The notes beneath the pieces are model-generated. The model was not told the DNA's origin, made no database searches, and saw only the letters and a program-made list of their open reading frames with translations. A stretch of DNA of 32,624 nucleotides from Candidatus Pelagibacterales bacterium (GTDB taxonomy: Bacteria; Pseudomonadota; Alphaproteobacteria; TMED109): the NCBI GenBank assembly GCA_002684605.1, contig NYVM01000053.1:33636-66259 (forward strand), written 5' to 3'. This document shows, one piece after another, positions 10,487 to 16,750 of the stretch. Within the stretch, counting starts at the first letter, position 1, and every line of letters starts with the position of its first letter. The translations under genes and the position numbers were made by a program.

Positions 10487-11023
10487 CTATTTATTTTTTT
10501 CTATAATATTTGCTTGTAATATTTCTATCCAATAGCCATCAGGGTCTTCTATAAAGGCTAAGCCCTTCATCTTTCCGTCATCTGGCTTTTTAATAAACTT
10601 TATGCCTAATTTTTCAAAGCGTTCTGATGCCTTATAAACATCTGGAACTGAAAACCCTATATGTCCATAACCTTGTGGATTTGTGTTACCATTATGATAC
10701 TTAAAATCATCATCATTTTCAGATCCCCAGTTATGAGTTAATTCTAGCATTGCTCTTTGACTGAAAGTCCATGTGGTCCTTTTATTATCATTTTGAGGTA
10801 TATTATTATTTACATCGCCAGGCATCGCTAGGAAATATAGTGTAAATTTCATTTCTGGAAAATCTAATTTTCTATATAATTTCATACCTAAAATTCTAGT
10901 ATAAAAATCTAGTGAAGTTTGTGGATTTTTAATCCTTAACATAGTCTGATTAAATATATAAGATTGCGTTTCTAAATCTACTTCCTCACACAAACCCTCT
11001 GCTATCTCATGGTGTATACTCAT
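10487..11023 (-). CDS. gloA: lactoylglutathione lyase (glyoxalase I)
   Basis: Glyoxalase I isomerises the methylglyoxal-glutathione hemithioacetal to S-lactoylglutathione. The 178-residue protein is of the long, eukaryote-like type also common in alphaproteobacteria. It has [26 protein letters not shown] at about residues 24-49, [21 protein letters not shown] in the middle, [13 protein letters not shown], and [16 protein letters not shown] at the C-terminus. Metal ligands expected from the family (Gln in the N-terminal FNQTM, Glu in LELTHNWG, His in GHIGF, Glu in WIEIL) are all present. The gene lies at the left border of the proposed accessory region. Confidence 0.95.
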   Translation of the reverse strand: MSIHHEIAEGLCEEVDLETQSYIFNQTMLRIKNPQTSLDFYTRILGMKLYRKLDFPEMKFTLYFLAMPGDVNNNIPQNDNKRTTWTFSQRAMLELTHNWGSENDDDFKYHNGNTNPQGYGHIGFSVPDVYKASERFEKLGIKFIKKPDDGKMKGLAFIEDPDGYWIEILQANIIEKNK

Positions 11024-11103
11024 TAATAACTCCTATATATATATAAAATTCTTCTGATTTATAGTATCAGAAGAATTCTTTTTATCCATAATTGTTATAA
11101 TAA

Positions 11104-11193
11104 TTAACTAAAGATTACCTTTTTTAATTCATTAGCTAAGTATACGCCTTGTCTAATAGCAAGAGCTGTAATTGTTAATGTAGGATTTGTATA
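11104..11193 (-). pseudogene. GMC-family oxidoreductase C-terminal remnant
   Basis: Minus-strand translation ends NPTLTITALAIRQG, then VYLANELKKV, shortly before a TAA at 11104-11106. NP-[ST]-LTI-x-ALA-x-R-x-x-x-[YH]-[IL]-A-[DE]-EL is the C-terminal signature of glucose-methanol-choline oxidoreductases, where the Asn lies close to the flavin. Upstream in this frame there is no longer any GMC-like sequence, and about 500 residues of the enzyme are missing. I read it as the tail left after a deletion or insertion. It lies 81 bases downstream of gloA, at the island edge. Confidence 0.65.
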
Positions 11194-11294
11194 AAAACAT
11201 AATAACATGTCTAAGATTTCTTATCTACAATTTAAGAAAAACATTAATCACTTAAAAAATTACCTAGCAGCAAAAATCAAATATTTTTAGAGCA

Positions 11295-11456
11295 TTAAAA
11301 TCTTCTCAGTATTAATCTAATTAAATTCTTTATAAGAATAAATATAAATGGGCTCTTTAGTATTTTTATTAAAAGTAATTTTAGCTTTGGAAAAAATTTA
11401 TAAATTATATAAATAGATATTACTAATAAAATTAATATCAAAACAATTCTAATCAT
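11295..11456 (-). CDS. 53-residue hydrophobic/basic membrane peptide
   Basis: This short frame encodes a 53-residue peptide. Residues 1-20 form an Ile/Leu-rich membrane segment (MIRIVLILILLVISIYIIYK), followed by a Lys/Leu/Phe-rich amphipathic stretch ending RLILRRF. It could be a small membrane protein or the N-terminal remnant of a larger one. The ATG overlaps the TGA of an 8-codon leader frame (11453-11479) by ATGA. That leader has its own AAGGA site 7 bases before its ATG, so translation may be coupled. It is far from any known family. Confidence 0.4.
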   Translation of the reverse strand: MIRIVLILILLVISIYIIYKFFPKLKLLLIKILKSPFIFILIKNLIRLILRRF

Positions 11457-11479
11457 AGACTTCGCTCATCATCGCTCAT
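11453..11479 (-). CDS. possible 8-residue leader peptide (MSDDERSL)
   Basis: ATG at 11477-11479 and TGA at 11453-11455 encode MSDDERSL. AAGGA lies 7 bases upstream, and the stop overlaps the start of the 53-codon frame in an ATGA arrangement. Such an arrangement normally signals translational coupling. It could also mark a frameshift that split one gene. Very short, so only tentative. Confidence 0.25.
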   Translation of the reverse strand: MSDDERSL

Positions 11480-11597
11480 TTTAAAATCCTTAAAATAGGG
11501 TAACATAATATTAATTAAAGGAGAACTTATATGAAATACATATCAACTAGATTAGTATCTCTTCCACCTTGTAGATTCATTTATTGACTATATGGAA

Positions 11598-12005
11598 TTA
11601 TTTCATAACTCTGCAGGTGTAAGTTGATATTAGTGTTGCTGATTCAGGTAGCATGATAAATTTTTTAAGTATTAAATCCCATGTGTTAATTTTTTTTCCT
11701 CCATCTTCCATAAAGAAGCCTTGGCTACTAATAATTTTTCCAGCGCCATTGCATGTTCCACAAGTCATAGGCATATATCCAGATATAGAATCATATTCTT
11801 TTGAATACTTGTATATACTATTTGTTAGCTCTGGATAAAAAGGAGTCCACTTTTCCACCTTTCTTACATAAATCATAGGAATACCTGTATCTATTTTAAA
11901 TACTGTATCTCCATCACCAAATACATCACATTCCCATATCTCTTCTTTTGCTAAAGCATTAGAAAAAAGTGTATATAAAAATAATACTATTAATAGTTTT
12001 CTCAT
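11598..12005 (-). CDS. secreted protein, paralogue of the gene at 16320-16652
   Basis: This is 135 residues from the ATG at 12003-12005. Six further codons upstream would need a TTG start and would extend in front of a normal signal peptide. Residues 1-19 (MRKLLIVLFLYTLFSNALA) are a signal peptide. The mature chain starts KEEIWEC and ends YTCRVMK, with an internal CGTCNGAG. The four cysteines suggest disulfides in the periplasm. The signal peptide, the WEC motif and the C-terminal Y-x-C-[KR]-V pattern recur in the second copy at 16320. The DNA around both start codons is identical for 31 bases. No family is recognised. Confidence 0.6.
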   Translation of the reverse strand: MRKLLIVLFLYTLFSNALAKEEIWECDVFGDGDTVFKIDTGIPMIYVRKVEKWTPFYPELTNSIYKYSKEYDSISGYMPMTCGTCNGAGKIISSQGFFMEDGGKKINTWDLILKKFIMLPESATLISTYTCRVMK

Positions 12006-12040
12006 AAATTTATGGTAACACAAAAGTTCTATTCTTCCAC
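12003..12040. repeat. direct repeat copy 1 spanning a start codon
   Basis: Positions 12003-12033 are identical base for base to 16650-16680. After one mismatch the match continues for TTCCAC. The block begins with the reverse complement of the start codon of the secreted-protein gene and covers its 5' untranslated region. It was evidently duplicated together with the gene. Confidence 0.85.
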
Positions 12041-12098
12041 CACCATCCTCTCCATCACTCAGATATTGTAGATAATTACTTATATGGTAGAGTCATAT
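12035..12098 (+). repeat. dispersed repeat, copy A (ahead of the gene at 12100)
   Basis: This contains CCACCACC, then CTCAGATATTGTAGAT, then TATGGTAGAGT. It is closely similar to copy B (CTCCAGATATTGTAGAT) and more distantly to copies C, D and E (CCAGTATTTGTAGAGA, GGCTCTAATTTGGTAGAG). It ends 1-2 bases before the ATG of the next plus-strand gene. Confidence 0.55.
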
Positions 12099-12099
12099 T

Positions 12100-12360
12100 A
12101 TGAAAAAACTTATACTCATCAGTCTTGTAATATTTTTTACCATCTGCTCAAGGTCTTGGGCTGAAGATAGTTCTTCTTATATTTTAGGTAATGGTAATGT
12201 TATATACAGTTATAAAGAACATCCTAACTCACGAACAGTTATTACGTTTCATATTGTATATTATAAAAAACAAGTGTTTAGATGTGTTACTAGTTATAGC
12301 TCTATAGAATGTACTTTACTAAAAGATAATCCTGTTGATAGAAGAGAAGTAGAGCAATAA
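12100..12360 (+). CDS. small secreted protein, function unknown
   Basis: The 86-residue protein has a signal peptide at residues 1-21 (KKLILISLVIFFTICSRSWA), with likely cleavage after SWA. The mature part of about 65 residues is beta-rich (NGNVIYSYKEHPNSRTVITFHIVYYKKQVFRC) and has two cysteines, FRC and IEC. It is divergent from the secreted protein at 11598-12005, with only 94 bases between them. I do not recognise the family. No strong Shine-Dalgarno is visible; GAG in the repeat tail is about 9 bases upstream. Confidence 0.5.
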   Translation: MKKLILISLVIFFTICSRSWAEDSSSYILGNGNVIYSYKEHPNSRTVITFHIVYYKKQVFRCVTSYSSIECTLLKDNPVDRREVEQ

Positions 12361-12695
12361 AGATAATTATTACTCTCATGTATATTTTTGGGTGGGGTAT
12401 TAATTGAGGACAAGATGACAGCCATTGAAACTGTTATGTATCCCTTTAATAAAGAAGAAATAGAGTTTGTAATATCTGGCTTAAAATAAAGCTCTATATG
12501 ATTCCACCAGTAGCTCCTAGAATCTAACCATATACACAAGCTGTTCCAATGACTCAACGTGGATTCTACACCTGTTTCTGATTACTATAGGCATATATAT
12601 CCACCACCACATCTCTATAACTCCAGATATTGTAGATGACTCTTTAATTTGTTAGAGTTTTATTATATATTTTAAATTTTTGATAAAGAGGCAAC
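12361..12695. other. intergenic stretch with one mini-frame and repeat copy B
   Basis: No convincing gene is present. A 24-codon frame at 12415-12489 (plus strand, starting MTAIETVMYPFNKEE) has GAGGA about 6 bases before its ATG and could be a remnant or a small peptide. The right half contains repeat copy B and stretches rich in GATTCT/AGAATC motifs that also occur at 15337-15440. Confidence 0.4.
12601..12664 (+). repeat. dispersed repeat, copy B (ahead of the gene at 12696)
   Basis: This begins CCACCACCACATCTC and continues CTCCAGATATTGTAGAT, then ACTCT and AGAGT that could pair as a small hairpin. It is the nearest relative of copy A and lies about 30 bases before the next start codon. 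Confidence 0.55.
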
Positions 12696-13124
12696 ATGAT
12701 TATTAATTATATTCTTTTTATTTCTTGTCCTATAATCTGTATTATATTTCATTGCTCAATAATATTGTCTATCAAGTTTTTATTCAAAAATTTAAATTAT
12801 GTTAATCTTTTTTTAATTACTTTAATACTATTTTTATCTCATATCGCTCATAATATATTATACGCATTTTATTATCAGTACTTAGTAAATACTAGCACAA
12901 ATATAAATATTATTATTAATAAAGCTAACGTAACTTTTATGGATTTTATTTATTTTTCATTCAGTAACTATACAACTTTAGGTATGGGAGATATTTTTAT
13001 TACAGGAGATGCTCGTTTAGCAGCAGCCATAGAATCTTTATTAGGGTTAATACTGATAGCTTGGTCAGCATCTGTAACTTATTATTACTTAGCTTATAAA
13101 ACTTATCCCAAAAAAAATAATTAA
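12696..13124 (+). CDS. potassium-channel-like membrane protein
   Basis: The 142-residue protein has three hydrophobic helices (about residues 6-30, 37-60 and 105-132). A re-entrant pore loop at 80-100 contains FSFSNYTTLGMGDI. T-T-L-G-M-G-D is a variant of the T-V-G-Y-G-D selectivity filter of two-helix ion channels, with Met in the Tyr/Phe position. The layout fits the Ion_trans_2 group, where four subunits would make a pore. There is no cytoplasmic ligand-binding domain. GAGG lies 6 bases before the ATG. Ion specificity is uncertain because of the filter change. Confidence 0.8.
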   Translation: MIINYILFISCPIICIIFHCSIILSIKFLFKNLNYVNLFLITLILFLSHIAHNILYAFYYQYLVNTSTNINIIINKANVTFMDFIYFSFSNYTTLGMGDIFITGDARLAAAIESLLGLILIAWSASVTYYYLAYKTYPKKNN

Positions 13125-13181
13125 ATGAATAAAATGGTAGCTATATATAAAAAAAATTAATTTATAAATATGACAAAAATT

Positions 13182-13904
13182 TTATAAATGTAATAAATTA
13201 TTTATATTATTTAATGATAAAATTTTATATGACTTTTTACTTACTGATATCGTATTTTTTTCACAGAGCCTTTTAAGAGATCTAGATACATGCACAGCTG
13301 TCAAACCTAATATATCAGCAATATCTTCTTGGTTTAATGGAATTTTAATATCTTTTCCTATTACATTTGAATCGTTATATTTATAAACTTTTTTAGCAAG
13401 GTTATAAATTAAAAAACATATTCTTGATTGCGAGTTTGTTTTACCTATCGAAGTTAAAAAACTAGACATATTTTCTATATTTAAAGTAAGCTTTTTAATT
13501 ATTTCAGAAGATACAGTTGGGGTTTTATTTACAAAACTTAATAAAAACTCCTTATCATACGTACAGCACTTTAAATCTGTTACTGCTGCAAATGTTGACT
13601 TCGTTAAGAAATTATTATCCAGATTAAAACCTATAAAATCTCCAGGTGTAAAGATATTAACTATACTTCTCTGACCATCTGGTAATAATCTGTATTCCAT
13701 TACCCATCCACTTATAATAGTCATTACTTTATGAAGCTTTGAACCATTAGAGAATATAATTTCTTTTTTTTTATAAAATATTTCATTCTTTTTGTATAAA
13801 TTTATTGCTTCAATATCTACATTTTTACCTTCATCCACATATACACAATCATTTAAAACTGGGCAAATTTTACAACGATCTAATTTATTAACTGTTTTTA
13901 ACAT
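13182..13904 (-). CDS. Crp/Fnr-family transcriptional regulator, FNR-like
   Basis: The 240-residue protein has an N-terminal Cys cluster C11-x2-C14-x5-C20. A cyclic-nucleotide-like beta barrel follows (about 40-125), with C113/C114. Then come a dimerisation helix and a C-terminal winged helix with QEDIADILGLTAVHVSRSLKRL as recognition unit. Four suitably placed cysteines suggest an oxygen-labile [4Fe-4S] cluster as in FNR/FnrL. That is an inference, since the spacing differs from E. coli FNR. It should act as a DNA-binding activator or repressor under low oxygen. It is the last gene of a minus-strand set with a 27-residue membrane peptide and an 88-residue Cys-rich protein. Confidence 0.88.
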   Translation of the reverse strand: MLKTVNKLDRCKICPVLNDCVYVDEGKNVDIEAINLYKKNEIFYKKKEIIFSNGSKLHKVMTIISGWVMEYRLLPDGQRSIVNIFTPGDFIGFNLDNNFLTKSTFAAVTDLKCCTYDKEFLLSFVNKTPTVSSEIIKKLTLNIENMSSFLTSIGKTNSQSRICFLIYNLAKKVYKYNDSNVIGKDIKIPLNQEDIADILGLTAVHVSRSLKRLCEKNTISVSKKSYKILSLNNINNLLHL

Positions 13905-13935
13905 ATTTAAAACTTAACATATTTTATATAATAAG

Positions 13936-14019
13936 CTAATCATCAAGTAAAGATGCCCAAAGCATAACACCAATAAATAACGCAAAAGCTAATATTACAA
14001 TCCAAAGATATAATTGCAT
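13936..14019 (-). CDS. 27-residue single-pass membrane peptide
   Basis: A complete frame from ATG (14017-14019) to TAG (13936-13938) encodes 27 residues. It starts MQLYLWIVILAFALFIG and ends ASLLDD, that is, one membrane helix with an acidic C-terminus. GGGAG lies 7 bases before the ATG. It is 31 bases upstream of the FNR-like gene and 21 bases downstream of the Cys-rich protein gene, all on one strand. Size and layout recall accessory subunits of terminal oxidases such as CydX or CcoQ-type peptides. No sequence identity to them is claimed. It is too short for routine gene callers. Confidence 0.6.
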   Translation of the reverse strand: MQLYLWIVILAFALFIGVMLWASLLDD

Positions 14020-14040
14020 AAACTACTCCCTATAATTAAT

Positions 14041-14307
14041 TTACTTATAACAACCTATGCCTTTTTTAAAGCAGACTTTACAAGCTTCTGTGGGCGTACA
14101 TGTTGAGGTTAATTTATTAAATTCTATATTATTAATTAATTTATCTATATATTTAATGGCTATTTTTTTTTGTAAGTTTTTTTCAAAATGCAATAATAAG
14201 TTTGTAACCATTCTTCGTGCTGAATACTCATCTATTTTTTTTTCTTTTGCTGATAAATAAGTAGCTATAAGTACCTTATAATGCTCATCTATAGATTTAT
14301 CTTGCAT
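14041..14307 (-). CDS. 88-residue protein with Cys-rich C-terminus
   Basis: I start at the ATG at 14305-14307, which TGAGG precedes by 9 bases. A longer frame adds 18 hydrophobic residues without a ribosome site. The protein is mostly helical and charged (HYKVLIATYLSAKEKKIDEYSARR). It ends with a cysteine cluster CTPTEACKVCFKKGIGCYK (four Cys), which could bind metal or an iron-sulfur cluster. It is the first gene of the probable operon with the 27-residue peptide and the FNR-like regulator, so a redox or metal-related role is plausible but unproven. The family is not recognised. Confidence 0.6.
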   Translation of the reverse strand: MQDKSIDEHYKVLIATYLSAKEKKIDEYSARRMVTNLLLHFEKNLQKKIAIKYIDKLINNIEFNKLTSTCTPTEACKVCFKKGIGCYK

Positions 14308-14354
14308 AATCAAAACCTCAATAAATGATAATATTTTAAAACAAAATTTGAAAA

Positions 14355-14383
14355 AAAACATAACTTAAGTTAAGTTATGTTTT
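14355..14383. repeat. 29-bp perfect inverted repeat
   Basis: AAAACATAACTTAA, one G, then TTAAGTTATGTTTT: two 14-base arms that are exact reverse complements. It lies 48 bases upstream of the 88-codon gene on the minus strand and is flanked by eight A/T residues. It could be a regulator operator for the FNR-type operon or a bidirectional terminator. Confidence 0.75.
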
Positions 14384-14579
14384 ATTATTTTTAACAAACT
14401 ATTTTTATTAAAAATCCAGAAAATTAAAGATAGTTTAGATATATAAAGATACTAGTATTCTAGAATTGATGATAATTTTTACATATTTTTTCTATTATTG
14501 CTTTAATTGATGTAGGTTAATTTTCTTATATTTATTGTTTGTTATATTAAAGTTGCGAATTAACAGGAGTAAACATTTT

Positions 14580-15020
14580 ATGATAAAAATACTTTTCGTA
14601 TTTTCTTCTTTATTTTTATTTAACTTTACATCAATAAGTTACAGTAATGACTGTGAAAAAAATGATGGTTGTCTAGCAGATATAGCAATTAAAAATGCCC
14701 AAGAAAATAGAATTAAAGACTCTTCATCTGAACTTTTTAGTTGTATGTTATCTAATTGGCATGCTGAAATAAATATTAGTAAAAGTAAAATAAATGAAAA
14801 TATTGAAGCTTATACTGTATTTGGTTATGAGAGGTTCCTAGCATGTTATAGATCTGTTGCTGGTCATGGAGCAGCTGGAGAAATTGGAGTAGATACAGAA
14901 AAACGAAAAGTTGCTAATGGAACTAGATTTAGAGCAGAAGTACTTTGCAAGTCTAATGTTTGTGAAACAGCTTGGATAGATAAAGATTGTTGCTATGATT
15001 TAGATTTAGTTAAATATTAA
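14580..15020 (+). CDS. secreted Cys-rich protein, function unknown
   Basis: The 146-residue protein starts at the ATG at 14580, with ACAGGAG 10 bases upstream. A start 45 bases earlier would put a charged segment before the signal peptide. Residues 1-22 (IKILFVFSSLFLFNFTSISYS) are a signal peptide. The mature protein begins NDCEKNDGCLADIAIKNAQ and carries eight cysteines, including CKSNVCETAWIDKDCC, so several disulfides in the periplasm are likely. A central YERFLACYRSVAGHGAAGEIGVD is well structured. I do not recognise the family. Confidence 0.6.
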   Translation: MIKILFVFSSLFLFNFTSISYSNDCEKNDGCLADIAIKNAQENRIKDSSSELFSCMLSNWHAEINISKSKINENIEAYTVFGYERFLACYRSVAGHGAAGEIGVDTEKRKVANGTRFRAEVLCKSNVCETAWIDKDCCYDLDLVKY

Positions 15021-15234
15021 TCATAAGCATAATGGAAGATCACTATTAGGATAGAGTAGTTAAAAAGAAGATGAGTAAATGAAACCAACAGATAAAAAAA
15101 TAAGAAACCACAACCTTAGTTACTAAATGTATTAGATCAACCTATGGTAAGGCAATTAAATGGAGGTAGGGATTCTAAAAAAGACCACAAAGAGTATTTA
15201 TTGAAGAAAGTAAAAGAAAAAAAGGAATAATAAA

Positions 15235-15336
15235 ATGGCTGAAACAGCTTACCTACAAAATAAAATGGCATACCCTTTAGTAGAAAGAAAAAAACATTTA
15301 GAACTTTGGGCTGATAAATTTACCTTCAGCTTCTAA
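15235..15336 (+). pseudogene. probable tyrosine-integrase C-terminal remnant
   Basis: A 33-codon frame with AAGGA 7-8 bases before its ATG encodes AETAYLQNK, then VERKKHLELWADKF. This resembles the far C-terminus of phage/island tyrosine recombinases of the P4 type, which typically end AY-x(5-9)-EKRRxLMxxWADYL. All catalytic residues would lie upstream and are missing. Its position inside a tRNA-bounded accessory region supports the reading, but the match is short and could be coincidence. Confidence 0.45.
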
Positions 15337-15452
15337 TATAGACTGATTTTAAGAATCTTCTAGGTGCCTTTAGAATCTCCTGATTCTAATGATACTCCAG
15401 AATCTTAAACAGAATCCTGAATGATTTATGAGCTATATGGAATCTATTCTTA

Positions 15453-15507
15453 CACCACTCTTCAGGATTTGTAGAGACTGCTCTAGTTGTGGTAGGATTT
15501 TTGTAAC
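15453..15507 (+). repeat. dispersed repeat, copy C (ahead of the gene at 15538)
   Basis: This contains CACCACTCTTCAGGATTTGT, then AGAGACTGCTCTAGTTG and TGGTAGGATTTTTG. It aligns with copies D and E from ATTCTTACACCAC through the GCTCTA-GGTAG hairpin-like part. It is located 30 bases before the start codon of the DUF1772 gene. Confidence 0.6.
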
Positions 15508-15537
15508 TTAAAAATCAACTATAAGGTTAAACATTAA

Positions 15538-16032
15538 ATGGACTTGTTGGATATCTCATTAATCTTTTCCATCACACTTTGTAGTTTGCTAAGTGGCTTC
15601 ATTTTTACATACGCAATTGTTGTAATGCCTGGCTTATCTAACCTTAATGATAAAGAGTTTATAAGAGCATTTCAGGTTACAGATGCTGTAATACAAAATA
15701 ATCAGCCAATATTCATGTTTACTTGGATAGGTTCTATTGTTTCATTATTAATTACAATCTTAATTTCAGTAGTAAATTTTGGGCTATCAGAAACTTGGTT
15801 AATAGTTATCATTAGTGTTTTTTATTTGTTGGGTGTGCAAGGTATAACAATTGCAATCCACATACCTTTAAATAACCATATTCAAAAAGTTATAATCGAA
15901 GAGTTAAGCGATGAGGCTATGACTGAGGAACGTATAAAGTTTGAGAGAAAATGGAATTACTTTAACAATATTCGTACAAGCATCTCTATTTTAATCAGTT
16001 TACTACTACTCATCCTATTAAGTCTACGTTAA
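15538..16032 (+). CDS. DUF1772 family membrane protein
   Basis: The 164-residue protein has four membrane helices (about 5-30, 60-82, 88-108 and 145-163). DUF1772 signatures are visible: FTYAIVVMPGLSNLNDKEFIRAFQ after helix 1, NNQPIFMFTWIGS before helix 2, and ITIAIHIPLNNHI after helix 3, with KWNYFNNIRTS before helix 4. The family includes anthrone-oxygenase-like proteins in fungi. Bacterial members have no settled role. The ATG follows AAGGTTAAACATTAA, a modest ribosome site. Confidence 0.85.
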   Translation: MDLLDISLIFSITLCSLLSGFIFTYAIVVMPGLSNLNDKEFIRAFQVTDAVIQNNQPIFMFTWIGSIVSLLITILISVVNFGLSETWLIVIISVFYLLGVQGITIAIHIPLNNHIQKVIIEELSDEAMTEERIKFERKWNYFNNIRTSISILISLLLLILLSLR

Positions 16033-16165
16033 CAGCGCACTTAAAAATCTAAACAAACTTACAAAGTGAAAATTAAAAACAATAAAATTAATATTTTAGA
16101 TAAGTCGTATTATTGAGTGGAATTTATTCTTCATCATATAGAAACTTTTGGGTTTTTTTATTCTT

Positions 16166-16220
16166 ACACCACCTACTCCAGTATTTGCAGAGATAGCTCT
16201 AGTTACGAAAAAGTATTTAC
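16166..16220 (+). repeat. dispersed repeat, copy D
   Basis: This contains ACACCACCTACTCCAGTATT, then TGCAGAGATAGCTCTAGTTA. Its left part is nearly identical to copy E and it shares ATTCTTACACCAC with copy C. Unlike the other copies, it is not followed by a plus-strand gene. A short frameless stretch and the end of a minus-strand gene follow. Confidence 0.6.
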
Positions 16221-16319
16221 GAAAATTTTAGACAACATTAAATAATTTAATCCTCAATTTTTGACAGATAACCAACACATAAGGCTTGAAAAGTGTTCCT
16301 CATGTTCTATTAATTATTT

Positions 16320-16652
16320 CTAATTTATTACTTTACACAAATATTTAAAATTAGATACAAAACGTTCTTTTGATTCCAAGTCAAATATATGGTTAAAACC
16401 TACAAAGGAAAAATATAAGAGTTGTTTTTCTTTATCAAAGTTTATGTCACAACACCAATCATAATATTTCCAATTTCCATTGCTAAGATATGCAACAGTT
16501 GCATTATCAGTATCTAATTTATACGTTCCCACTACTGTAGTATCTGCAAATTTACTTGAATTCTTAGGTGCATAACATTCCCATTTTTCAATTTTAGCAA
16601 AAGCATTACTAGAAATTGACATTAAGAATATGACTAACAATATTTTCTTCAT
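16320..16652 (-). CDS. secreted protein, paralogue of the gene at 11598-12005
   Basis: This is 110 residues from the ATG at 16650-16652. The first 19 residues (MKKILLVIFLMSISSNAFA) are a signal peptide, nearly superposable on that of the copy at 12005. The mature chain begins KIEKWECYAP and ends YLCKVIN, with a central WCCDINFDKEK. The cysteine pattern (one at each end, CC in the middle) suggests disulfide bonding in the periplasm. The middle of the two paralogues has diverged beyond easy alignment. The role is unknown. Confidence 0.6.
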   Translation of the reverse strand: MKKILLVIFLMSISSNAFAKIEKWECYAPKNSSKFADTTVVGTYKLDTDNATVAYLSNGNWKYYDWCCDINFDKEKQLLYFSFVGFNHIFDLESKERFVSNFKYLCKVIN

Positions 16653-16687
16653 AAATTTATGGTAACACAAAAGTTCTATTATTCCAC
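16650..16687. repeat. direct repeat copy 2 spanning a start codon
   Basis: Positions 16650-16680 are identical to 12003-12033, and the match resumes (TTCCAC) after one mismatch. It overlaps the start codon and leader of the second secreted-protein paralogue. Confidence 0.85.
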
Positions 16688-16736
16688 TACCTACTCCAGT
16701 ATTTGTAGAGATGGCTCTAATTTGGTAGAGTATTTG
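16683..16736 (+). repeat. dispersed repeat, copy E (ahead of the gene at 16751)
   Basis: This reads TCCACTACCTACTCCAGTAT, TTGTAGAGATGG and CTCTAATTTGGTAGAG. CTCTA and TAGAG form a perfect 5-bp stem with a 6-base loop. The right half superficially resembles the acceptor/D-arm part of a tRNA (GCTC...TTGGTAGAG), which may indicate its origin. It ends 15 bases before the next start codon. Confidence 0.6.
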
Positions 16737-16750
16737 TGGGAGGATTAAAT

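Larger units (their letters stand above)
15021..15537. other. intergenic stretch with integrase remnant, mini-frames and short repeats
   Basis: There is no full gene here. Two tandem plus-strand mini-frames occur. The first is at 15144-15230 (28 residues, starting MVRQLNGGRDSKKD, basic). Four bases later comes 15235-15336, described separately. Positions 15337-15440 are rich in AGAATC/GATTCT units, including AGAATC-TCCT-GATTCT, an exact 6-base inverted repeat. Repeat copy C follows. Confidence 0.5.

Noticed and set aside
11207..11290. 27-codon plus-strand frame starting MSKISYLQFKKN
   Set aside because: There is no ribosome site, and it overlaps the edge of the GMC remnant on the other strand. 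Such frames are expected by chance in AT-rich DNA.
11531..11587. 18-codon plus-strand frame starting MKYISTRLVSL with a strong AAAGGAG site
   Set aside because: The ribosome site is good, but the peptide is too short and has no signature or neighbour that supports it. It is kept only as a note.
12035..16736. Dispersed repeats as tRNA genes or CRISPR repeats
   Set aside because: The part resembling a tRNA D-arm lacks any matching anticodon or T arm. The copies are irregularly spaced by hundreds to thousands of bases and diverged, so they are not a CRISPR array.
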